Part shown: piece by piece, positions 22,965 to 34,045 of the stretch
Numbering within the stretch: the stretch's first letter is position 1
Layout of the letters: each line of letters begins with the position of its first letter
Source: Vesta saturnalis
Lineage: Eukaryota; Arthropoda; Insecta; Coleoptera; Lampyridae
NCBI GenBank assembly: GCA_036346205.1
Contig: JARFJB010000821.1
Coordinates: forward strand, 5,485,722 to 5,549,721
Direction: 5' to 3'
Length of the DNA stretch: 64,000 nt
The notes under the pieces: model-generated
Databases searched by the model: none
Told to the model about the DNA's origin: nothing
What the model saw: only the letters and a program-made list of their open reading frames with translations
Program-made: the position numbers and the translations under genes

Positions 22965-24086
22965 ATGGAACCAATTATATTAGTACATGGTGGAGCAGGT
23001 GATATTCCAAATTCTAGAGTGTGTTCAAAAATAATAGGATGTAAAAAAGCCGCTCTCAAAGGTTATAGGGTATTTACAAAAGGAGGATCAGCACTTGATG
23101 CCGTTGAAGCTGCTGTACGTTTCTTAGAAGATGACGCTGCATTTAATGCTGGTATATTTCACTTATCTTACTCTTATTTTATTACACCCAATTTTGCAGG
23201 GTACGGATCAGTATTAAATATTGATGGGGTAGTTGAAATGGATGCGAGCATAATGGTAGGCTCGAATTTAAAAGCAGGTGCAGTAACACTAATTCAAGAT
23301 ATAGCTCATCCAATTAGCCTTGCAAGAATGGTAATGGAAAAAACACCTCACGTCTTACTAGGTGCAGAAGGTTGTAAAAATTTCGCTATGAAGAATGGTG
23401 TTGAAATTTTACCATCAGGGGCTTTAGTAACTGAACAAGCGAAGGAAGCATTAGAGCATTACAAAGAACATGGAGGTGAATTCACTGAAATTGGAAATGA
23501 GAAGGTAAACTGTATGTAAAATGCTTGTTAATTGTAAATTGGTTTTTAGAATGGTGAAGTTGGCACAGTCGGAGCTGTTGCAATTGACCACAATGGGCTA
23601 CTAGCAGTTGCAACTTCAACCGGAGGAATTTGTGGAAAACTACCTGGGCGTTGTAGTGATTCATCACAGATTGGCAGTGGATCGTACGCTGATAATCGGT
23701 TTGGTGCAGTATCAACTACAGGTAATACATTTACAAACTTATATTCGAAATTTAATGGTATATTTAGGACATGGAGAATCTATACTGCGTGTTTGCTTAG
23801 CACACTCAATTATTAAAACAATCGAATGTGGAAAAACAGCTCAGCAAGCGACGACTGAGTGTATACAAGCAATGACGAAACAACTACACAAAACTGCAGG
23901 TAAAATTTCTAAAGAATTGAGTTATTTAAACTAATACTATTTTTAGGTGCAATTACTATTTCGAGTAATGGTGACATTGGTATTAATTTTAGTAGTCATC
24001 GAATGGCGTGGGCATATCGTTCGAAATTTGAGTTACATTATGGTATAGAACAAAATGAACATGAGATGGAGTATTTACAAAACTAA
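22965..24086 (+). CDS. ASRGL1: Isoaspartyl peptidase/L-asparaginase, five exons, 311 aa
   Basis: N-terminal-nucleophile hydrolase that cleaves isoaspartyl peptides and asparagine. Exons, placed by splice sites and restored frame, are 22965-23151, 23200-23504, 23550-23721, 23768-23899 and 23947-24086, for 936 coding bases. The introns are 48, 45, 46 and 47 nt, all GT..AG. The first intron is in frame without a stop, so an unspliced reading adds 16 false residues. Family hallmarks: VHGGAG near residue 7, GSALDAVEAA (41-50), GYGSVL (63-68), and the autoproteolysis site Gly169-Thr170 in GEVGTVGAVA, with Thr170 as nucleophile. ATSTGG (185-190), GRCSD with Arg198 and Asp201, GSYADN (208-213) and STTGHGE (219-225) supply the substrate pocket. 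All expected catalytic residues are present and the length matches the ~310 aa family norm. It is the only intact host gene recognised in the window. A LINE begins about 65 bases downstream. Confidence 0.93.
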
Positions 24087-24149
24087 ACTTTTTTTATAAA
24101 GACACAGAATATAATTATGATATAGATAAATTAATTTTTGGTATTACTA

Positions 24150-25480
24150 CTGATTATTATTTTTATTATTAACAATGGGGTGGTCCTTTTGAAGTCTCTG
24201 CACGCGACCATAGATCTATTGTGCCCCCTAGGATTAATTTACCCCTCCAAGAGTCATATTTCCTTCATGAAGTCCAGGATCTTCGAGGGGTGTACTTTTT
24301 CTTCTTCTTGTGTAATCTTTTGCTTTCCAAGAATAAGTTTTCGTGCCATCTTGAAATCTTTACAATGACGGTCGACGTGGTGAAGTGTTTCGTCAGCTTC
24401 ACCACAACCTCTACATAACGGGCTGTCTGTCAGTCCCATTACGTGCATATGCTCGTTTACGTGACAGTGTCAGGTGAAAATTCCCATAGCAAGCTTTATA
24501 ATCCCTCTACATAGTTTTGTGGTAGAAGCTAGGCTTTAGCTGTCTATCACTATAGAGGTTTTCCTTTTGGAAAGTTTCTCTTTCAATAGTTGATCGACAG
24601 CAGCCATAGTTGCATGGATCTCGGCTTAAAATACGGTCGTTTTATACCCCAGACTTCCAGAAATTCTGTGACTTGGTCCTTTGCTCCGTAGCCAGTACCA
24701 TTACTGGTTTTACAACCGTCAGTATAGTAAACGATCCCCTTCAACTTTGTTTTGTTGGAGCTTTCTTCCCAATCCTTACGCGTAAGAATTTTGGTCCCAA
24801 ACAGTTTCTTAAACGAGACTGTTTTTGTTATTCTCTTAGTCGTCATGCTGAGGATGTCTTGAATGTCTTGGAGATGTCGTCCAGGATGCTAAGGTGCCCA
24901 ACTTTGAACGACTTATCGTGTCCAAGGATTTTAAGTCTATATTCCCCTTTCAACGCCCTAGCTTTAATTACAAACTGTAGAGGCGGCAAGTTCCAAAGGG
25001 TCTCCATGGCTAAAGTTGGGGTCGTTATCATCGCTTCTGTTATTCTAAGGCAAGCTAGTCGCTGAACCTTGCTAGGCATCCGTATGTTACTCTGAGTGTG
25101 CATGTTGTGCCACCACACCAGAGAGACGTACGTTATGATCGGTTTGAGCATGCTGTATATATCCAGTGGGTTCTTCTTGGAGATAGTCCCCACTTGTTTC
25201 CAAACGTCTTTCTACAAGCCCTTAAGTACTTCGTAGCCTTGTTTGCTATGTTCTCTAGGTGTGACTTGAAAGTAAATCCTCGGTCTAGTATGACGCCCAA
25301 GTATTTAACTTCCTTCGACTACCTAGAGATTTGCGCCATACATTACTATGTTATTTAACTTTGCAGGCCCCTTCCTTTTTGCGAGGCGAAGAAGCAGACA
25401 TTGCGATATCTTTGAAGAAGATTGCCCTTTCAGCGATATCCACAACTCTGTGGATAGCTACCTCACATGATTTCCCTCGT
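24150..25480 (-). pseudogene. I/R1-type LINE: reverse transcriptase end and RNase H, 5'-truncated
   Basis: Minus-strand LINE ORF2 remnant. From 5' to 3': IAERAIFFKDIAMSAS; a shifted ILDRGFTFKSHLENIANKA (YLGV.LD region); CRKTFGNKWGLSP; YSMLKPIITYVSLVWWHN; VQRLACLRITEAMITTPTLA; and an RNase H domain with GIVYYTDGCKTSNGTGYGA (first catalytic Asp) and EIHATMAAVDQLL (catalytic Glu). After a damaged stretch, MGLTDSPLCRGCGEADETLH is the Cys/His C-terminal motif. Frameshifts occur near 25360, 25195 and 24600, with stops near 24530. An RNase H domain with this order is characteristic of the I/R1 superclade. The insertion ends just downstream of the ASRGL1-like gene, in opposite orientation to it. Confidence 0.85.
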
Positions 25481-25590
25481 TGAGAAACATGTTGGAGTCC
25501 GAACTGCGGTTCACAGGATCACTACATTCCACAACCGGATACTCAAAACATAAAGTTGAAGAAACTCAATTAAACACGCTACGCCTCCAT

Positions 25591-25646
25591 GGTTAGTCGC
25601 CTTTACGACAAGCAGTGGCATCTGCTGTAAGCCGTCCCTACACAAT
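25591..25646. repeat. Short block shared with 10010-10086
   Basis: GGTTAGTCGCCTTTACGACA, AGCAGTGGCATCTGCTGTA and GCCGTCCCTACACA match the block at 10 kb with small gaps. It lies just beyond the 5' end of the I-type LINE. Confidence 0.6.
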
Positions 25647-26645
25647 GCTAAAGTCTCTTACACTAAAATTGATACCAGTTTTAAATATCTAACTAATGTA
25701 ACCTAAATGAATGGAGAGAACAGAACCCGACGCAGGCGGTAACAGTAAAAATTCGGTATATACACAGAAAAATTTATAGTGACAGTTCGGTAAATATATG
25801 CATCACATCAAACTAGAAAAATGCATGCAACAGGGTGGCACGATAACACTACAAAGGCAAGCTGAATAGCTACCATACTTAATACATGTACAAAAGCTCG
25901 CGGTAATTCGCAACAATATGCTATTTCCGCAATGAAGCGGCCAAAAAAAAATCTATTTAAGTTTTTTCTGCTAGATCGTAAGTTAGTCTTAACCTACTAA
26001 CAAAAAAAATAATGGTAGTGATTAGAATTGATTGTCTTGTAACCAAAATAATATTACACTACTATCAATGGCCATCTTTAGAATAACCTCTTATTACAAA
26101 AAATATACAAAGTTGGTCTTTCTCATTAAGTTTTCTAATCATTTTAACGGGGTTGGAATCCTTAGAGTTGTACACACTCGCACCCACTAACAAGTCCCTT
26201 AACATCAAACACCAGCCATCACACTGTAAGCGCTAACTTAAATGTTCTACGACCACTTACGTCCTTTAACGCTTGTATCAATCAGGCAATTTGTTTACTG
26301 AATGCCTTCTTAAATTTTTGTCACAAAATCTAATATTTCAATACAGTTCGTGATGAAATTCTTAATAGTCTATAAATTAACAACTGCACGTGCATTAGCA
26401 TTCATAATATTTAACACAATCTTAATTTTAATTTACAAAACCCAAAACCTGAGGAGTCAGAAAGGAGCAGTTAACAATATTGGTTTAGGATAACAGTTAC
26501 TAATTATTTCAAATCTGTTAAACACTTATTTTAAATTTTGAAAAAGTTTCGCAACACAAATAATTTTCAACTCAATACAAAATTAATTTCAAGTTTCTAT
26601 CCCCAAAATCAGTTATGGCAGTAAACATTTTATCTGAGCTACTAA
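25647..26645. other. No recognised gene
   Basis: AT-rich unique-looking sequence between two LINE fragments. No coding domain, tRNA or clear repeat was seen on either strand. Confidence 0.4.
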
Positions 26646-26649
26646 GTTG

Positions 26650-27592
26650 TATAGCTTAAATTGGTACACAACGTTACAGCATGCCGCAGGGATCAGTTAT
26701 ACAACCTACACTTTTCTACTGTGCATACATGATATTTCTTCAACGACTAACGCGGTCTATCGCTTTGCTGACGACATAATGGTAATCCACCTTCTATCTC
26801 AAACCAAGACCGTAAAGCTGAAACGGCAATTTCAATCAACAAAAACATTCAACGTATCCTTGAATGGGGAAGTAATAATCTAGTTAAACTTAATGGTAAT
26901 AAACCTCAGTGTTGTCTTGTGTCTGACAAAAAAAGAACAATCTTTTCCTGTTGTAAGCATGAATAACTCAGATCTTAAGTTTTCAGACCCTATTATCACG
27001 TTGGAAATGGCTGTATCTTCAAATATATCATGGATTGACCATCTTCTGTGAACTATTGAAACAGCTGCTCGTAAAATAGACTTTTTGTACAGATCTAAGC
27101 AGTACTTTTCTTCTCGTCAACTCTTTCTGATGTATAAGGCTCGTATTCGACCTCTTATAGAATATAATTCTTACCTCTGGGTTGGTGCTCGCTACACACT
27201 CGCACTTGGTATCCCGTCTATAACTTCTGACATACAGTCCCTTGTGCATAAAAGTGTGGTTTCAGTCGTTCCTTTGCATTACCAGTATCCCAATGACTAT
27301 TGCGCAGCTGAATTACATTATTTGATACCATCTATAGCCATCTTTGCTAATACTCAGTTCGCTAATTCATCATCAACATGCAGTACAAATCTCAACTTGT
27401 CGTACCAAACGGGCGCAACCCACATTCTTCTATACGGCTTCTAAACTCTGGAATGATATCCCTAGTTCCTGCTTTCCTCTCACTTATGATATGAAATTAT
27501 TTAAGGTAACCGTTGAAAGGAATCTCATGGCAATTCAATATCCCCTTATCCATCTTCCTAAGTGTTCCTGAGTGCTTTAGCGCGGTACGTCA
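26650..27592 (+). pseudogene. LINE reverse transcriptase C-terminal half
   Basis: It starts at the palm, MPQGSVIQPTLF, with a frameshift leading to HDISSTTN and VYRFADDIMVIHLLSQ (FADD box intact). After a stop, the sequence continues as RKIDFLYRSKQYFSSRQLFL and YKARIRPLIEYNSYLWVGA, then a shifted frame with FFYTASKLWNDIPSSCFPLT and YDMKLFKVTVERNLM. That C-terminal SKLWN..P..FPLTYD..FK motif is frequent in arthropod Jockey-like elements. It is a different family from the LINEs at 3.8 kb and 52-58 kb. The 5' end is truncated at about 26650 and no poly(A) tail is evident. Confidence 0.82.
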
Positions 27593-27723
27593 AACTTAGA
27601 CTGTTCAGGACCACAAAATATAGGTGGTTTCACAAAAACAACATTGTAGTTAGCCAACTCAGGTAATTTAAATATCAGGGCTACAATAACAAAGTTAGTT
27701 AGGGAATCCTAAGAACCAAGTAA

Positions 27724-28010
27724 AGACCGTTAGTGGGCGTTATGGGTAAGTTTGTATTGTAAACAGCGTAGGCGTTGTGAACAAGGTGGACATTATGCAC
27801 AAAACCTAATTTCTAATGGCATTTTATTAAATTTGGTATTGTGAACATAGCAAAATGATCACAAAATGCAGTAGCCGTTATAACAAAGGTGGGCGTCATA
27901 AATACGATGGTCCTTGTGAATAGAGCAGGTGTTGTAAACAAAGCTTAGTAGTGGGCATACGGAGACAGTAATCATTATGAACAATGCCTGAAAGTGATTG
28001 AATGAACACG
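27724..28010. repeat. Degenerate minisatellite, GGGCGTTGTGAACAA motif
   Basis: Imperfect repeats of about 25 bp built around TGGGCGTTRTGRRYAAR (GTGGGCGTTATGGGTAAG, TAGGCGTTGTGAACAAGG, GTGGGCGTCATAAATACG, CAGGTGTTGTAAACAAAG). The reverse complement of this motif makes up the array at 29585-29995. Confidence 0.6.
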
Positions 28011-28765
28011 CTGGGTTTTAAGAACACCGTCCATACCGATTGGGTCCTAGTGGGCGTTTCCACCAGGATCTGTATATTCTAAGCGTATTTCTAATTACCA
28101 TAATTTATTTACAGGAATTATGTGGTAACTGCACTTTACAATTTTCTATCAAGGGGAATGTAGGGCGCCATTTTTCATTTTGGCATGGGACGGCTCAGAC
28201 GTTTGGTATCGGCTCTGTTTGCATCTCTGTAACAAAACTTACACTAAATTAATTTACAAACAATTCGACATTAATAGACCTTACCTAGCCATCGTCACAA
28301 TAATTGACATGTTATATAAATGGTGATTATGGCACCTTGAAGTTTAAAACTTTGTACTCTTTGCGATGACTTTGGGATTTGTCAACTGATTGTTATTAAT
28401 TCAATATGAGACCCTATCTTCATGTGCGTTACTTCAGTAGGCAACATTGCACGATTACTTTTGATAGAACGGCGTCAATCTAATGCAAAATAACATGAAA
28501 CCGAGTATAATAATTGTCATTGTTTCAATATTTAATTTTTTTTGGATATGTAGGTCGACATTTAGACACAAACGAAAATGTCAGCCATCAACTACTAATG
28601 GCTATTAGAACTACCCGTCACTAGAATTTTAACCTACTAATGGACGGCCACCTTTAATCAGGAATCTATAATATACCAATCATTGTATTGCCACGGGACC
28701 TTAGTTTTACTTTCTATCCGAGAGAAAGGAGAGCTTTGGTTCTTCTCCATTTAAGAAAAACGGGT

Positions 28766-28835
28766 ACCTCGGCCAGGTTTGAACCCGCGCCACTCGGGTG
28801 AAAGACAAGCACTTTAAACATTCCACTACCGATGC
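28766..28835 (-). repeat. tRNA-like sequence (possible SINE head or tRNA relic)
   Basis: On the minus strand GCATCGG can pair with CCGAGGT (one mismatch and one G-U). A GGTTCAAACC B box is present near the 3' side, and the loop CTTTCAC places TTC at the anticodon position. The D arm (TAGTGGAATGTTTAAAGTG) is irregular. The stems are too imperfect for a confident functional tRNA. A SINE head is the likeliest origin, though no SINE body was identified. Confidence 0.45.
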
Positions 28836-28892
28836 AGCTTTCAATATTTAATGTTTAAAATTGTTTTATAACAAGAAAGTTAATCTATCTTA

Positions 28893-29012
28893 AATGGCGC
28901 ATGATACAGTTCCTTGAAAGGGGCTGATGCAACATTTATAATAATAACAATAGAAAAATATCTAATCTATTAATAGTCAATACTTAACAACTTTGCATTG
29001 GTATAATTCGTT
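28893..29012. repeat. Third copy of a repeat also at 54.8 and 59.2 kb
   Basis: CATGATACAGTTCCTTGAAA, then ATGCAACATTTATAATA and ATATCTAATCTATTAATAG match 54790-54890 and 59222-59330 in order and spacing. Here it is outside the 2.9 kb duplication, so the sequence is a dispersed repeat rather than only part of that duplication. Confidence 0.7.
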
Positions 29013-29152
29013 CTCCCTTAAGAAAGAACGTCCTCGTTGTCTGAATATTTTCTTGGTAAGACTTCTAATGGAATTGTACTTGATTGTTGTTAGATAGCGG
29101 AGAACCTTAATATCTTATGTTAAAATACAAAGAAAAATTATAGAGTACAGGT

Positions 29153-29482
29153 TTACAAATGAGGTGCTTGTATAGATTTTAATTTAATGCTTTCTAATGA
29201 TACTACTTCTTCTCTAACATTATTAATTACGGAAAAATAGTCTATCCTTCCGCTACACTCTTCTGCAACTTGAATATTATTTTTACGTCGTATTAAAATA
29301 GTTCGTTTTGTAAACTGTGCAAATAGTTTATAATCTTTATTTACTATAGCGAATACACATTGATGCGCTTACTAATCTACGGTTTCTGAAGACAGTGTTT
29401 GGTTTTCAATGGCTTTGCATTTTTCATCTGCCCATAATTCTTTGTTTATATTTCGTAGATTACATTGGTATCGTGGTAACAT
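29153..29482 (-). pseudogene. Unidentified protein-coding relic
   Basis: From the ATG at 29482 the minus strand gives 36 codons (MLPRYQCNLRNINKELWADE .. SETVD), then TAG TAA, then 71 open codons in the same frame (AHQCVFAIVNKDYKLFAQFT .. LKSIQAPHL) to TAA at 29153. Composition is protein-like: mixed charged and hydrophobic residues, no low complexity. I do not recognise the family. The two adjacent stops suggest a decayed gene, a retrocopy or a mobile-element protein. It neighbours a dispersed repeat at 28893, so element origin is possible. The product is unknown. Confidence 0.5.
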
Positions 29483-29584
29483 AACTTTATTTTGTAGATT
29501 AGGTATAGGATAAATTATATGATATTAATAAAGTTGAGGATTTAGGATTGGTATGTATAAAATGCATATGTGATCATATCGGAG

Positions 29585-29995
29585 TCTGACCACAACGCCG
29601 ACTTTACACAATAATCGCAACCCTTAACTTGATGTTAGACTTACCGCAACACATGACCACAACGTCAAATTTGTATGTAGACCTTAACGCCCAACTTACC
29701 CGCAGCCCCCAACTTTACGAATAACCGCAACAGCCAACTTAAAGCCATAACAGCAAACGTTGCATGTATTAAAAATCAGTCTACGACGCCTTATCCAATA
29801 TCGTACTTAACCATGACCCCGAACTATATATTTTACCAACCACCCACAACCCCCAATTTCAAAAATGACCACAACGCCCAACTTTAAGAGTGCCCACAAC
29901 GCCCAACTTGAGCCACAACCCCCAATTTAAAGAATGATCAGAACGCCAAACTTGACCACAACCCCCAACTGTAGAATGGTAACAACTATAACCAT
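29585..29995. repeat. Degenerate minisatellite, ACCACAACGCCCAACTT motif
   Basis: About fifteen irregular copies of a ~25 bp unit: ACCACAACGCCCAACTTTAA and variants such as GCCCACAACGCCCAACTTG and CCACAACCCCCAATTT. It is the reverse complement of the motif at 27724-28010. Confidence 0.7.
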
Positions 29996-31860
29996 TCATA
30001 AAATGCAATTGGGTACCTAATTTGTTTAATGAATTAATAAGAATGAATCGCCAATGTGTACATGTACCAATTTAATAATAAAATCAATGACAATATTCAG
30101 CGCCGTATAGTACAATAGATATAGCTACCTACATTAACAATTCATCATATAAGTGTAGTAGAATACTTCAGTTACGGATTATTGAACATTTTTAAACGGT
30201 ATTTCTTTACTATTTACATATTTCGGTACCAACTGTATGTATACAGTGTAATAGGTATTTTAGTATACTTTTTTACTCGGGGGCCCCCTATTGACATTTT
30301 TATAAATACGCCACTGCTTATGAGTGTATCGTTCGAGTTTTCTTAGATACATCTTCAAATTTTAATAAAGGTCTGGTACGAAGTCAACCTTTCCGATTTC
30401 GTACTTTTATAAAATAAAATCGCCATAATTACCATGAGGGTGGCTGTTAAAATCGTACTTTCCATTTATTTCTAATTAAGAAGTAGACAAAACGTAGTAA
30501 ATCAGTTTTTTATTTTACGTTATCAGTTATTATTATTATCAGTTATTAACATTTAAACATTTTTCTTAAGCAGATAGAACACGTGTATAGTTTTCAATTG
30601 GCCTTTGATCTAACGGACAGACTGCATAGTTCACAATATATCTCCACTCCTGATAAGGTCACTGGTCACTTAAATTTTCCATTTAATTGCAATAAGAGTC
30701 GCAATACCCAAAATGCTTGCATGGCATAAGTACCTAACACTGTTGGGGCTCCTCTTTACTGAATCGAACGTGAGGTGGTTGCATTAATAGTATCTTTTAG
30801 CGTTTCTGCGTCAGAAACTTGGATGGGATGCGGCGTTTCCAACTTAGGGACATTAAGTGGAATGCAAACGAAGGTAAATTATTGTACAATGTATTTTTTA
30901 ATTTTCCCCTAGATTTGGGAAGTTTTATTATTGCACCAAAAGTATGCTGGTATTAGACGGTTTTCACTAACCTCAAATCTGATTATATGTCAAAACTAAT
31001 TTAACAGTTACCACGTGTAATTGAAGTGAATAGTAACCACGGATATTTAACGGCTATTTAAAAACTCCTCATTTTTAATACTTAAAAAAGGCAACATATA
31101 TCAATCATGTGAAAATAAATTAATCAAATTTGACGTTAGTGAAAAATATTATACCAACTTTGTAAAAATAACTCCCAGATCTAGGGGACAAATAAAAGAA
31201 ATGGATTGTAGGTAGAATATAACTATTTATAAATACGTCGACAGGCAATTGCACAAAAACATATAAGTAAGGTATACAGGGTGAGTCCAGCTTAACGCGT
31301 CGGTTTCTAGAAGCTAAACTACTGTTTTTTTTTTTCAAAAAATGTTGTACTTAGGTACATGCAGGTTAATTCAAATTTTAAAATATACAGCGTACTCAAA
31401 AAGAGCGTACCTTATCAAAGTTATATATTTATAAATACAGCATCCTACATATTTTCGCAATTTTGAAATATTGTTAAAAAGACCTTTGAAAAATACATAA
31501 AGTATCACTGCTCCAAACATTATAGTTTTGAAGATATTTCAATACTTGTTAAAACAAAATATGATAAACCTAGAAGGCCATGTATAAAATACTAACGAAA
31601 ATTGGGGTGTATTTTTGTGGAATAACAGTCCTTATATAATTAAGTTTTTTATTTCTGGTAAAATAGCTTTTGGAATGTTTAGTGGTTGCTTTTTCTGTAT
31701 TCCGCATTCTTACAATTATGTCAAATGATAACTACCTATTTGCGACATGTTGTAGCCCAATATGTAAGCTATTAACTTTTTAAACATACCTTATACCCGA
31801 ATCTGATCATTTTCGAGTAATTGCAAGTGTTTGGTTAAATAACTCATATTTCAAGCGTGG
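29996..31860. other. No recognised gene; possible transposon terminus
   Basis: AT-rich non-coding DNA. TATACAGGGTGAGTCCAG at about 31274 resembles the outer end of a Tc1/mariner-type element, and a fragment of a DD41D-like transposase lies downstream at 32241. No partner terminus was found, so this is only suggestive. Confidence 0.35.
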
Positions 31861-31862
31861 TG

Positions 31863-31865
<3 letters not shown>

Positions 31866-31934
<69 letters not shown>
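31866..31934. repeat. (TA)n microsatellite
   Basis: About 34 TA units, ending in ATTATATATAATATT. Confidence 0.95.
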
Positions 31935-31942
<8 letters not shown>

Positions 31943-32240
31943 ATATTTCAATAGAAGTGTAAATTATAGTTATTAGTAATTATCCGATCAAGGTGGCAAA
32001 TGTCACTTAAACTCAACATATATTCTACTTCTTAAAAATTTTGTGCAGTTTTAGCTTGATTTTTTTGGATTTGTAAAACAAGTTTAACATCATTTTAAGA
32101 GTTTTGTTAGCTTTAAGTAAAATGAAAGAATATTCACTTGACGGGTGAGTCAAATGATTTTCGTCCTTGGACGCTTATTCTTATCAAGAATGTATGTACA
32201 AACACTGCCGATCAAGAGCATCCTGACAAGTGCCGTTAAA

Positions 32241-32300
32241 ATGTTAGATATCTGGCTTCAGTTAGATGGGGCTCCTGCACACTTTCAACGCGCTCTATGA
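32241..32300 (+). pseudogene. Transposase fragment with the QxDGAPAHF motif
   Basis: Twenty codons reading LDIWLQLDGAPAHFQRAL then TGA. It matches the second catalytic Asp region (QQDGAPPHF) of the DD41D-like transposases in this window. No further part was recognised, so it is a short relic. Confidence 0.55.
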
Positions 32301-32351
32301 ATTTTAGCACTACTAAAATTCGTGGAAAATGTAAAAACTGAGCAAATTGCG

Positions 32352-33000
32352 TTACGTAAAAAACTTTATTGTTTTCCAAAATATTCTTCCTTAACATCTA
32401 CACACTTTTGCATTCGGTAAAACCAATCTTAACATTTTTGCCACTCTGACCGAGGTTCCTCCAAAACAAGTACTTTGAAGATTTCAACGGCCTCTTCCGG
32501 TGATGAAAAACGCTTACAATGCAGTTTATTTTTTATGTTTTTGAACAAAACAAGTCATTGAGGGACAGATCAGGCGATTATGGGGAATGAGTCATTAATT
32601 TGAAATTTTGACTAGTCAAACGTTCTGAAGTTTGTCGTGCAGTGTGCGCACTTGCATTGTCATGATGCGGAATGATTCATTTATTTATATTGTTGTTTCC
32701 AATTTCACCAACAGACAAATTGAAGTATACCAATTAAAAGTAACTGTTTTTAGATCCTCTAATGCAACAGTTGCAACAAGACCGATTTTTCAGAAAAAAA
32801 CAAGCCATCATTTTCTTTGAAACGCTATGCGAGCGCACCACTTTTGTTGGTTTAGGTACATTTTGGAATACCCACAGGCCAGTCATATGGTACATTAAAG
32901 TCGTGAACTAACGGCTAGTTCTGATTTTTTAATATGTTGTTGGGACCACTACCAGTAGTGTATATCCAAGTTTGCAGCTTCGTAATCCCTGTGCTAACTT
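32352..33000 (-). pseudogene. mariner (DD34D-type) transposase, C-terminal half
   Basis: Minus strand, several frames. FQRK and LVFF.KIGLVATVALEDLKTV, with TFNWYTSICLL, lie upstream. PHHDNASAHTARQTSERL follows (second Asp in HDNA). A damaged SPDLSLNDLF stretch precedes SSPEEAVEIFKVLVLEEPRS and WFYRMQKCVDVKEEYFGKQ. These are the ordered motifs of mariner/SETMAR transposases. The N-terminal half was not found. It is heavily decayed, with multiple stops and shifts. Confidence 0.78.
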
Positions 33001-33410
33001 CGTAGCACTTGAAAAATCGCGTAATTTTCGCATTTTTTCGGTTTGTCACTACCTCCTAAACTATCCGTTCTTCATAAAACTTGTTTTCAAGATTTTAAAA
33101 TAGAATACATTTGCTAAAATTTGAGACCAGCGCCAGCTCTGTACCAAAATGCAGCCCTCCAAAAATTTGCATTTTTTTCCAAAAAGGTGAAATGTTACGA
33201 GTTGGTCAACATTCGACCCAAAAATCGGGGAAATACTCATTTTACAGGTAAAGTCATAGGAAGAGATGTAGCGAATGTAATCAGCTTTAATATAAGCACA
33301 GAATGACGTCTGTGAGTAATTTGAAAGGAAAACCCATGTACATCCACAAGAAATATATATTTAGCCTATTAATAATGTATTTACAATGTAATTAAATCAA
33401 CATTTTTATT

Positions 33411-33414
<4 letters not shown>

Positions 33415-33463
<49 letters not shown>
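33415..33463. repeat. (TA)n microsatellite
   Basis: About 24 TA units ending directly at ACAGTGCGCTC, the probable end of a Tc1-like element. Confidence 0.95.
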
Positions 33464-33466
<3 letters not shown>

Positions 33467-34045
33467 TGCGCTCAGAAACTGTAAACTGTACGAGGGGTTA
33501 TAGGACGTCCTTCGTGTCCAAACTATTGATCGGCTATTGATCTTGTACTCGTGAATTGGTCTCTTAATGCCATTAATCGGAGATGGCGGTCTTGGACCAC
33601 ATTTGTCTGTCTTGGCCGTCCACTTCCTCCTCTACGACGTTCTAGATGAGCTTCTCCAGATTATGCTTGACAAGATCGTACTACAGGGATTGTTTACGGT
33701 TAAGACGATTAGTAATCTCAGAATGAAAAACCACCTTCATGTAAGCCAATAATGGGTCCTCTGTCGAAGTCACTCAGTTGTCGATAATTTTTAGGTTGCC
33801 GCACTCTAGGCATAATCGCAGCCTCAAAATGCAAAGAAAAACACAAAAGCAAAAAAATTGCAATCTTTCAATAAGTACACCCGATAATTACGATTGTTAC
33901 AAGTGAAACGTCAAACTTTCTATGGTTACTGGATTATTTTGAATGAAATTTTAATCAATTACTACATGTGACTAGTTAAACATTTCTGCCAAGTTTGGTC
34001 CAAAAATTACAACGCCATCTTGGTGTTGCATTTTTATGTCAGAGA
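33464..34045 (-). pseudogene. Tc1-like element fragment with transposase N-terminus, lodged in (TA)n
   Basis: Minus strand from about 33812: MPRVRQPKNYRQLSDFDRGP, IIGLHEGGFSF, then after stops RRRGGSGRPRQTNVVQDR and HLRLMALRDQFTSTRSIADQ. This is the paired helix-turn-helix DNA-binding region of a Tc1 transposase. The catalytic domain is absent. TA microsatellites abut both sides (33415-33463 and 34046-34099), consistent with a TA-targeting element that landed in a TA run. The right terminus is not clearly inverted relative to the left. Confidence 0.7.

Noticed and set aside
23482..23715. Minus-strand frame of 77 codons opposite the ASRGL1-like gene
   Set aside because: Shadow of exons 2 and 3 of the true gene.
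28766..28835. Functional tRNA-Glu
   Set aside because: TTC is at the anticodon position, but the D and T stems have mismatches and the acceptor is imperfect; a tRNA-derived relic is more likely.
31274..31291. TACAGGGTGAGTCCAG as the end of a third DD41D element
   Set aside because: No matching inverted end was found, and only a 20-codon transposase scrap lies nearby.
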